A DNA stretch of 64,000 nucleotides. It comes from Ceratotherium simum simum (Eukaryota; Chordata; Mammalia; Perissodactyla; Rhinocerotidae). This document shows positions 59,101-64,000 of this stretch, piece after piece (position 1 is the stretch's first letter; each line of letters begins with the position of its first letter). The DNA lies in the NCBI RefSeq assembly GCF_000283155.1, contig NW_004454224.1:9196661-9260660 (forward strand), in the 5' to 3' direction. The position numbers and the translations under genes are program-made. Below the pieces are notes generated by a model. The model was given only the letters and a program-made list of their open reading frames with translations. It made no database searches and was not told the DNA's origin.

Positions 59101-59567
59101 CTGAGCCCTAGCCTTGCAGCCTTCCGGCCTCAGCTTTGCCACCTCCCTCCTAGCTAACTTACTCCCAGGACCACGGTCTCGCCTGCCCTACAAATCCCGA
59201 TTTTTCCCTTTAGCCACGCCCGTCCTGGCCCCGCCCCCACTAGCCACGCCTTTCCCGCAGCCCGCCCCGCCCACAGCCGGAAGCCTCTCTGCTGAGCCCC
59301 GCCCCCGGTGCAGGCAGCGCTCCTATCAGAGGCCGCCCCTGCCGCCGCGCCCCGCCCCTCCCGCCGCGCCTCCTCCGCGCGCCCCCGCCGCCTACCTGCC
59401 GGGTACCGCTCGTTGACCGGCCAGCTGTCCACCTGCAGGGTGGCATTGCCGCCACTTCGAGTGAAGCGCACCACGTGGTATTTGCCGTCGCTCACAATGG
59501 CGTTGGGCTCGTCGATGGTAATGTCGTCCGTGCCCACGTTAAAGATCACCCCCACGGTGCCCTGGTC
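35547..59567 (-). CDS. NRXN2: NRXN2 (neurexin-2), 3' coding exons, partial gene
   Basis: Neurexin-2 is a presynaptic single-pass adhesion receptor that binds neuroligins, LRRTMs and cerebellins. Visible coding exons on the minus strand, 5' to 3': 59567-59396 and 54975-54886 (cassette), then 51497-51172, 48907-48829 and 36433-35547. All have AG/GT sites and fitting phases. Together they encode the second half of LNS domain 6, the splice-site-4 insert, a Thr-rich stalk, two acidic Cys pairs, the transmembrane helix and a tail of about 55 residues ending EYYV, the PDZ ligand for CASK and related proteins. Wording such as [20 protein letters not shown] and [17 protein letters not shown] is specific to neurexin-2. 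These exons are shared by alpha and beta isoforms; the beta promoter and the first LNS6 exon (with TYIFGKGG) are not in the window. The frame is intact throughout. Confidence 0.98.
36681..37140. other. NRXN2: A/T-rich intronic block upstream of the NRXN2 terminal exon
   Basis: Unlike its GC-rich surroundings, this block is made of A-runs, T-runs and TTTAAA-type words, with no recognisable repeat. On the NRXN2 strand it lies 250-700 nt before the terminal acceptor. It could be a splicing-control or non-B DNA segment; function is unknown. Confidence 0.5.
37843..37961 (+). promoter_or_regulatory. Four tandem ZNF143/THAP11-like motifs
   Basis: Four related 19-21 bp words start at 37843, 37876, 37911 and 37941. 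The best is ACTACAATTCCCATCAGCC, close to the SBS motif ACTACAATTCCCAGCATGC. Spacing is 30-35 bp. It lies in the NRXN2 intron. Confidence 0.6.
38825..38960 (+). repeat. MIR SINE
   Basis: Plus-strand MIR: cctgcgtgactatgggcaag, tctgggcctcagtttcctcg, tctataaaattagggtattg. Confidence 0.8.
39240..39430 (+). mobile_element. L2 LINE 3' fragment
   Basis: Order of words fits the L2 3' end: ccttctgttcagaacatctt, aacacttcctcttccaggaa, cccagcactgggccgggcat, gcgggtgctcattgtgttt. Confidence 0.65.
41500..41760 (+). repeat. GT-rich degenerate minisatellite, short block
   Basis: Units of roughly 35-50 bp built around 'ctctgagcacatg' and 'tgcctctgtg'. It is the same family as the 1.8-kb array at 44085-45860 and is separated from it by the insertions at 41770-44066. 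Confidence 0.7.
41770..42117 (+). mobile_element. Ancient LTR-like repeat, copy 1
   Basis: Starts gagactacatttcccagcat and continues gtgattaggtgtagtcatat and agcccataaaagactcctgt. It ends with tctgttacagaaacaaatgt and ctaatacaga. A second diverged copy lies at 43680-44066 in the same orientation. Family not assigned. Confidence 0.5.
42118..42644. other. Intronic, between LTR-like copy 1 and the ERE
   Basis: Unclassified sequence, possibly the internal part of an ancient retroviral insertion. 42632-42644 (atagtcaccacta) is the left target-site copy of the ERE. Confidence 0.4.
42645..42936 (+). mobile_element. ERE SINE, full length, with 13-bp target-site duplication
   Basis: Starts gggccggccc and has the tRNA-derived head with a B-box-like ggttcggatcc, the ccgcgtcccacatagagcaa body, and the long tail with two gatgttagctcag segments, ending in poly-A. 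The direct repeat atagtcaccacta flanks it at 42632-42644 and 42937-42949. This is the long ERE form, unlike the copy at 9798. Confidence 0.96.
42950..43679. other. Unclassified old repeat-like sequence
   Basis: 42950-43320 has the look of an ancient interspersed repeat with no open frame of note. 43330-43679 contains gggaggtttattg near its start, which reads as a polyadenylation-like word on the minus strand. No coding similarity is recognised. Confidence 0.35.
43680..44066 (+). mobile_element. Ancient LTR-like repeat, copy 2
   Basis: Shares order and words with copy 1: ccttcctggaagctaggctg, ggcctggcccatgaaacctt, ccaatcaggaacac, a polyadenylation-type gaaataaatttct at 43991-44003, and tctgttacagcaactagcgt. 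Same strand as copy 1, 1.9 kb apart. Confidence 0.5.
44085..45860 (+). repeat. GT-rich degenerate minisatellite, 1.8 kb
   Basis: Dozens of imperfect units of about 35-50 bp centred on 'gggtctgagcacacgtgtg' followed by 'catgtgcctctgtg'. It is purine/GT-rich on the plus strand, so the minus strand has few stops. That yields two chance open frames (44252-45043 and 45153-45854) rich in His, Thr, Cys and Arg. There is no start context, splice structure or known domain. Confidence 0.85.
45861..48410. other. NRXN2 intron, unclassified
   Basis: GC-rich intron sequence. I see no exon and no named repeat with confidence. Confidence 0.5.
48411..48527 (-). promoter_or_regulatory. Three ZNF143/THAP11-like motifs in reverse orientation
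   Basis: GCTGATGGGAGTTG-type words start at 48411, 48442 and 48508; the second continues into TGTAGTTCC. They are reverse complements of the words at 37843-37961, with 31 and 66 bp spacing. They lie 300 bp from the small NRXN2 exon. Confidence 0.6.
48829..48907 (-). CDS. NRXN2: NRXN2 small acidic stalk exon
   Basis: 79 bp between acceptor cctcag and donor gtgagt. It encodes [20 protein letters not shown] then ECEPST and the first base of Gly. The [12 protein letters not shown] stretch is an acidic Cys pair of the neurexin stalk. Confidence 0.96.
48908..51171 (-). other. NRXN2: NRXN2 intron between stalk exons
   Basis: 2.26 kb of GC-rich intron. No repeat is named with confidence and no additional exon is seen. 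Confidence 0.75.
51172..51497 (-). CDS. NRXN2: NRXN2 exon: end of LNS6 and Thr-rich stalk
   Basis: 326 bp, acceptor ccccccag, donor gtgagg. It completes [19 protein letters not shown], continues with [18 protein letters not shown] and ends LNS6. It then encodes a mucin-like Thr-rich stretch ([20 protein letters not shown] and onward) ending TLRDSTTQ. The Thr run marks neurexin-2 and is a likely O-glycosylation site. Confidence 0.97.
52380..52660 (-). promoter_or_regulatory. NRXN2: Candidate splicing-control cluster 1 downstream of AS4
   Basis: On the NRXN2 strand there are many UAAA/UUAA words (plus-strand tttaa, tttag, tttatt at 52400-52500). The pair ACUAAC...CUAAC is read from plus-strand GTTAGCCTCTGGTTAGT at 52611-52627. 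That fits a bipartite QKI element and STAR-type sites. Function is inferred. Confidence 0.45.
53820..54095 (-). promoter_or_regulatory. NRXN2: Candidate splicing-control cluster 2 downstream of AS4
   Basis: Sense strand rich in CUAAA, UUAAA and GUAAC. Plus-strand GTTATCAGCTGGTTAGT at 54037-54053 gives ACUAAC-N7-UAAC, again a QKI-type bipartite element. Function is inferred. Confidence 0.45.
54852..54881 (-). promoter_or_regulatory. NRXN2: UUAA repeat next to the AS4 5' splice site
   Basis: Five tandem TTAA (54852-54871) plus one at 54878-54881, the nearest only four bases past the donor GT dinucleotide start. T-STAR/SLM2 and Sam68 are known to repress neurexin AS4 inclusion through UUAA-rich sequence downstream of this exon. 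Confidence 0.75.
54886..54975 (-). CDS. NRXN2: NRXN2 splice-site-4 (AS4) cassette exon
   Basis: Exactly 90 bp, acceptor ttccaag, donor gtaatt, in phase for skipping (G|GA ... AAA|G). It encodes the 30-residue insert [19 protein letters not shown] then [10 protein letters not shown], placed between YPAG and RQLTIF of LNS6. Inclusion or skipping changes binding to neuroligins, LRRTMs and cerebellins. Too short to stand out as an open frame, but unmistakable. Confidence 0.97.
55280..55490 (-). promoter_or_regulatory. NRXN2: UAAA/UUAA-rich segment upstream of AS4
   Basis: On the sense strand, repeated CUAAA, AUAAA and UUAAC words at about 20-nt intervals in GC-rich background (plus-strand tttag, tttat, gttaag). 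It lies about 300-500 nt before the cassette acceptor. A role in splicing is inferred. Confidence 0.4.
56122..56168 (+). repeat. (GT)n microsatellite
   Basis: 47 bp of uninterrupted GT. Likely polymorphic. Confidence 0.97.
56995..57205 (-). repeat. MIR SINE
   Basis: Reverse MIR core: tgccatgaggtaggtaccat, cacctttcagaggtggacag, aaggccacacagcttgtcag. Confidence 0.8.
59212..59420. other. NRXN2: CpG-rich segment at the LNS6 exon boundary
   Basis: Dense cgccc/cgcgcc sequence overlapping the 3' end of the LNS6 exon and its donor. It may be a small intragenic CpG island; no initiation site is visible. Confidence 0.5.
59396..59567 (-). CDS. NRXN2: NRXN2 LNS6 exon
   Basis: 172 bp, acceptor cccccag, donor gtaggc. 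It encodes [20 protein letters not shown], then [20 protein letters not shown] and [14 protein letters not shown] up to the splice-site-4 junction. It holds the Ca2+- and neuroligin-binding face of LNS6. Confidence 0.98.
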
Positions 59568-60464
59568 CTGGGGGCAGGGAGGTGGAGGTCAGCGAGCGGG
59601 CGGGGGCAACCGCTCACAACTTCTAGAAGTCCACTTGTGCCCACCACCGGCCCAGCTGCGCGGCACTTCACGGCTTTACAGCACCTCTCCTAGTCATGTC
59701 TTCACTGGACGCTCTCACCTGCCCAAGGAGGTGGGCCGGCAGGGGAGTAACCCCAGCTCAGAGAAGTTGGGGAAGCCAAGTAGGGTGCAGAGCCTGGAGC
59801 CGGAGCATTTCCACCAACAACAAGTGCCTCTTGCCTTTTGGTTCAATCAGAATATTCACACATGTTTACAGGGCACGTACTCTGTGCAAAGGCCACTGAG
59901 CCCAGGCCCCAGACAGGAATCAGCAGGACCAAGCTGGGGACCAGCCAGGAACACAGAGGTCAGAGGCCTCCCTAAGTCACGACCAGCAGAGAAATGCATG
60001 GAAGCCGGCCCCATGTCTGAGAAAGATCCAGTCTCCCCCTCCCCACCCCCCCAGCATGGAGCCTTCCCTCCCCTGCATGCCCAGCACTGAGCAGGTCCCA
60101 GGGGCTCCTGCACCAGGGCATCAGCATGCCTCTCCCGGCACCCCCTTCAGGCCCCATGGAGTCATGGGGGTGGAGGTGCATGTGTTTGGGGGTGACAGGT
60201 ATGGATTAGAGATCAGGGACAAACTACGTTGAGCTTACTAAGGAAAGCTGAGCCTGGAGGTGTAGGGGTAGAGGATGGGGCTGGGAGCTGGGAAGGGACA
60301 GGAAGAGGAAAGACGGGGCTGAGGCCTGGAGAGGGGAGCAGAGTCAGTCTGAGCAAGCCTCCGGACCAGGCTCCAGAGAGGACCTGCCTGGAGAACCCTG
60401 CAGAGGCCACCCAGGATCCTGCCTGGGAAGAGTCCCGTCACTGGTGCCAGAGTGAGAGGGAGAG

Positions 60465-60690
60465 CTTCACTGAACCCCTAAAACGTGTCAGGCCCTGTGG
60501 TGGGTACTGTATACACATGCTCTCTTCATCCCCACAGGAACCCTCTGAGGAAGCTTATAGCAGCCCCATTATACTGTGGTGGAAACTGAGCCTCAGGATG
60601 GTTAAGTAACATCCTAAAATCTCACAGCTCCTAAGGAAGGAATCCCAGATTTGAACCCTCGTTGGCCTGACTCCAAAGCCAGTACTCTCT
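60465..60690 (-). repeat. MIR SINE
   Basis: Reverse MIR: gtgtcaggccctgtggtggg, cagccccattatactgtggt, ggttaagtaacatcctaaaa. Confidence 0.8.
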
Positions 60691-61256
60691 CCCCCTTGCC
60701 CACTAGTCTGGGAAGACCCTGACTCAAATTGCTGGAGGAGTGGGGAATCTGAGAGGCTACTGAGGACAACCTACCTTGGAGACCCAAGAGGTCTAAAGAA
60801 GCCAACGGAAGGCCCACTAGGCCCTAGACCTAAGCAGGAATGGTCCCCTGCACTTCCCAGCAGCACTCCTGAACTCAGCCTCCTGAGTCCCCGCACCCCT
60901 GCTCCCACACAGGACAGACACTCACTCACACAGGTCACTCGGGCCCCCTGGATCACAAACAGTCACAGGGACCCAGATTGTCACAGAACACACTACACTC
61001 CTGGGGTCTTCCTGAAAGACTGCCCCAGTCTGGCCTAGACATGAGCAACCATTCAGCTGCCATGCACCAACAGAGCCAAGCGGCTTGGTGGCACTGGGGG
61101 TGGAGACGGGGTGGCTCACAGATGGGGCAGGGACTGGGGTTTTGCAGAGAGAGCTGGGGGGCAGGGTGTGCAGCTGTGGCTCACATGGAGACCCACGCCC
61201 AGTCCCTTCCCCACTTGTGGGTGGGTCCAGTTCTCCCCCTCCTAGAACCTGGCCGG

Positions 61257-61257
<1 letters not shown>

Positions 61258-61289
<32 letters not shown>
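61258..61289 (+). repeat. (CA)n microsatellite
   Basis: 16 uninterrupted CA units. Confidence 0.97.
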
Positions 61290-61293
<4 letters not shown>

Positions 61294-61714
61294 CATACAC
61301 ACATGCAGTGTCTCTCCTCAGGTGCAGTAAAGCAGGGAAACTGAGACTGGGCTTGCCTAACAAAGAGTACTAGCAAGCCCCACCCACCCACCACCCACAG
61401 ACTGACAGCATCCCAGGGAGACGGGGTGATCATCTGCTCCCCACGCGCATGAGGGGAACAGCCCATGCTCCTCAGTACTATTGTTAGTAATAACATCACC
61501 CGGAATAGCGTCAGCCCCTGGATGCTTCTGAGGGCTTCTCCCCAAGAGGCTCAGCCAGGTGACAGTGGTCAAGGAGCAGATGCGGCCTGGGAGCCGGTGA
61601 CAGAGGGCCAGCCAGAGCAGCTGGAAGGCAGGACACCTGGGTTTCCTAGGAGGCAGCCGAGCTCAGAGCCGTGCACTCCGGGGGAGAGGCAGCTCCCCAG
61701 AGCTGCTCCCAACG

Positions 61715-61950
61715 TGAAGTCAGTTGTCACTTCTGTTAAAGTCATTAATTCCTAATTCCCCAATTACCTCATTAGGCGGCAGTGGGGAGAACGCGGCCGC
61801 TCCTACAGCAAATAATTATGGGAGTCAAAATTAATTTGGCAAAGTGGAGCGACGCTTTATTAGAAACGTCAAATTGCTCTTCTCTTATTTTGCCGCCGCC
61901 TCCCCACTCTCTGAGAGCTGCTAATGACGCTGTGGGGGGAGCTGATGTGT
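61715..61950. promoter_or_regulatory. NRXN2: Candidate conserved enhancer in NRXN2 intron
   Basis: Unique AT-rich block in GC-rich intron with many TAAT/ATTA homeodomain cores: gtcattaattcctaattccc, accTCATTAgg, aataattatggg, aaaattaatttgg, tttattagaaacg and gctaatgacg. There are at least eight such cores in 235 bp, with no repeat signature. This texture is typical of developmental conserved non-coding elements; conservation was not checked. Confidence 0.5.
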
Positions 61951-62344
61951 CGCTAGGGGAGGAGGGGGCTTCGGGGCTGCCCCCAAGGGGCTTCATCCCA
62001 TCCGTGCCCAACTCTCCCCTCAGAGCTGGCCTCTCTTGTGGCTCCCACACTTCCTCCAGGGCCCCCACCCTCACCAGGACCCCATCCGAGGGCCAGCCGC
62101 CCTCCGCCCTCAGCAGCACCAGGCCCCAGGCCTCGTTCCTCCATAACCCTGCCCCAGGCGAGGCCTGTGGGCAGCTGCTGGGAGGGGAAAGGAGGAGATT
62201 CCTTCTCCCTGCACCCTGACCCGCTACCCCTTCTCCTCAGCGCTGGGGGAACCCGGAACCCCAAACCTACAGGCACAGAGACACATAGACATTGTCAAAG
62301 AGGCAGAGACAAAACACACGCAGGTCGACACGTCCAGATGGGGA

Positions 62345-62520
62345 TGTCAGCTGACACTTCCCACAGGCTGGGCGATGTCCTGAGTGCTTACAGGATCTCA
62401 TGTAAACCTCACAGCCTCCCTCTGTCGTCTCATCATGCCACTACACAGAAGAGGAAACTGAGGCACAAGGACACAGCAAGGAGGTGACAGAGTTGGGACT
62501 CGAACCCAGGCCATCCACTC
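62345..62520 (-). repeat. MIR SINE
   Basis: Reverse MIR: cctgagtgcttacaggatct, gaggaaactgaggcacaagg, gggactcgaacccaggccat. Confidence 0.85.
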
Positions 62521-64000
62521 CAAAGCTACGCAGAGCCTCTCCTGACTGTGCAGGGAGAGCAGAGCAGCCCTCACTCTCAGAGAAGGGTGTGGAAATGCAG
62601 TCGCACCTGCCACGCAGGGTCGGGAGACTGAAACAACAGTAAACATCACTCCACCGCGAAATACAAATATAGAGTGACACACCCGATCAGAGGCCACCAG
62701 ACTGTGCCCCACAGTCACACTGTCACTCCTGACACAATCAACATGCACCCAGCCCCACACTGTCACGTGTGCCGTCCACAGCCACGCCATCTCTCACATA
62801 CAGGCGGAGACACCATTGTCTCCTTCACACAGGCACGAAACTTCCAGGCCTTCTCTCAGGTTCCTCTTCACTCTATACCCCTTTCCTGCACACTTCCCGA
62901 CCTGGCCTCTGCCCATCACCCATCAGCTGCCACTCCCACTCCAGCTCTGCTCTGCCCACTGGGCATCTCTCCTCACCCCTCCTTCCTTTGCTCCCTGGTG
63001 TTGGGGGAGGGGTGTGCAGCCACGGGACCCTGAAAAGCTGTTGTGTAAGAAGGGGCCAGTAGCCACAGTCCCAATCAGATGGGGAGGGGCCAGAGCCCAA
63101 ACAAACAAGACTTCTCCCTTGGCTTCCTCACTCCCCTTAAAGCCCAGGGGCCCCCACCCAGACTTTTCCCACACACAGAGCCTGGTGAGCCTGCTCAGTC
63201 CTCCCAGCATGGGGGTCCCAGCCACAGTCAGCATAGGGGATGCGGGAAGGAAAGGAGGCAGCTGTAAGGGGCTGTATAAGTGGAAATGGAGATTGAGGTC
63301 AGAGGCCCAGGGGTTAAGACAGTGGGGAGGAGAGGCTAAGAGCAGAAATGAAACGGAGCAAGGCCAGAGGCCATGGGGAAGAGTGCAGGGCAGGACCAGA
63401 GATGGGGAAAGGGTCAGAGAAGAAAAGGGCCCGCCTGAAGATAGAGCTAGGATGAAAACTGTGAGGAGAGGAGCAGTGGGTCTGGCAGGAGGCCCAGAGG
63501 CAGGCACTGGGAAGGGGCAGAGGTCGAGGAGGGGAGCTGGCACCAGGAGAAGCTGGGCAGAGAAAGGCAGAGCTGGGTGGGACCGAGGTCAGGGTGGGGA
63601 CGTGGGGCTGGGCCAAGAGGTCAGAGAGGAGTAAGCATGGCCAGAGAGGCTGTAGGGAAGGCAGCATAAAGGGGCTGCTGGGAGGGCAAAGGTCATGGGA
63701 ATGGAGGTCAAGGGCAGGACAGAGGCAGGGGCAGGATTTGAAGGCAAGACAAAGAAGCAAGGGTGGGCTGCTCTGCGACAGGGATGTCCCAAGGAGGGGG
63801 GCAGGAATAGGTGCAGGACACAGTGGGCTGCCCTAGGTGATCTAGGATTGAGCAGGCGGCAGCTTAGGGCAGTCACAATGTGGGGACATTTGCAAAGGCT
63901 ACAGGAGAATGGCCTGGAAGTCTCCATGAGGCTCCTGACTACATTCAGGAAGGTCAGAAGACACAGATGGTCTCAGGGATGGGGAGCTGGGAGCATCAAA

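Larger units (their letters stand above)
54976..59395 (-). other. NRXN2: NRXN2 intron upstream of the AS4 exon
   Basis: 4.4 kb. UAAA/UUAA-rich on the sense strand at 55280-55490. It holds a (GT)n at 56122-56168, a MIR (minus) at about 56995-57205, and pyrimidine-rich tctctg repeats at 58090-58500 and 58740-59100. A GC- and CpG-rich segment lies at 59212-59395. No exon is seen. Confidence 0.75.
59568..64000 (-). other. NRXN2: NRXN2 intron upstream of the LNS6 exon (to window end)
   Basis: Contains a MIR (minus) at about 60465-60690, a (CA)n at 61258-61289, a non-repeat AT-rich block at 61715-61950, and a MIR (minus) at about 62345-62520. A purine-rich stretch with repeated ggggcagagg-like words lies at 63240-63720. 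The first LNS6 exon and beta promoter are not present. Confidence 0.75.

Overview
The window is mammalian nuclear DNA, most likely from an equid or another perissodactyl. The lineage clue is three tRNA-derived SINEs of the equine repetitive element (ERE) type, at 1-140, 9798-10011 and 42645-42936. Two of them have clear target-site duplications. The gene order is SLC22A11 (+), SLC22A12 (+), NRXN2 (-), the order I know from human 11q13. Every coding exon described here has GT-AG splice sites and an open reading frame.

Layout. 1-5762 holds the last four coding exons of SLC22A11 (organic anion transporter 4). 5763-21548 is intergenic. It contains a 5'-truncated L1 (about 7470-10925) carrying a nested ERE, an L2, several MIRs, a solo LTR-like element and other old L1 pieces. 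A non-repetitive block at 15420-15830 looks like a conserved non-coding element. 21549-30268 is the complete ten-exon coding region of SLC22A12 (URAT1, renal urate/anion exchanger), 553 codons plus stop. A polyadenylation signal lies at 30916. From about 34740 to the window end is the 3' part of NRXN2 on the minus strand: the second-last and last parts of LNS domain 6, the 90-bp splice-site-4 cassette exon, the Thr-rich stalk, a small acidic exon and the large terminal exon with stalk, membrane helix and PDZ-binding tail. NRXN2 introns hold a degenerate GT-rich minisatellite, an ERE, ancient LTR-like copies, MIRs, an AT-rich homeodomain-site block and tandem ZNF143/THAP11-like motifs.

How the genes relate. 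SLC22A11 and SLC22A12 are a head-to-tail tandem paralog pair; their last four coding exons have identical lengths (215, 109, 204, 64 bp). Both products are 12-helix apical organic-anion transporters ending in a PDZ ligand. NRXN2 is a presynaptic adhesion receptor and is functionally unrelated; it converges tail-to-tail with SLC22A12 across about 4.5 kb.

Most notable signals: (1) the NRXN2 splice-site-4 exon sits in introns dense with UUAA/UAAA and ACUAAC motifs, the known targets of STAR proteins and QKI; (2) this URAT1 has Asn35 and Tyr365 where human has Ser35 and Phe365, which bears on uricosuric drug binding; (3) ZNF143/THAP11-like motif clusters occur in opposite orientation near the two ends of one NRXN2 intron; (4) two AT-rich or GC-poor non-coding blocks look like enhancers. 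I saw no undescribed biological system and no prokaryotic or CRISPR features. Repeat family names are from recognition, not from a database search.
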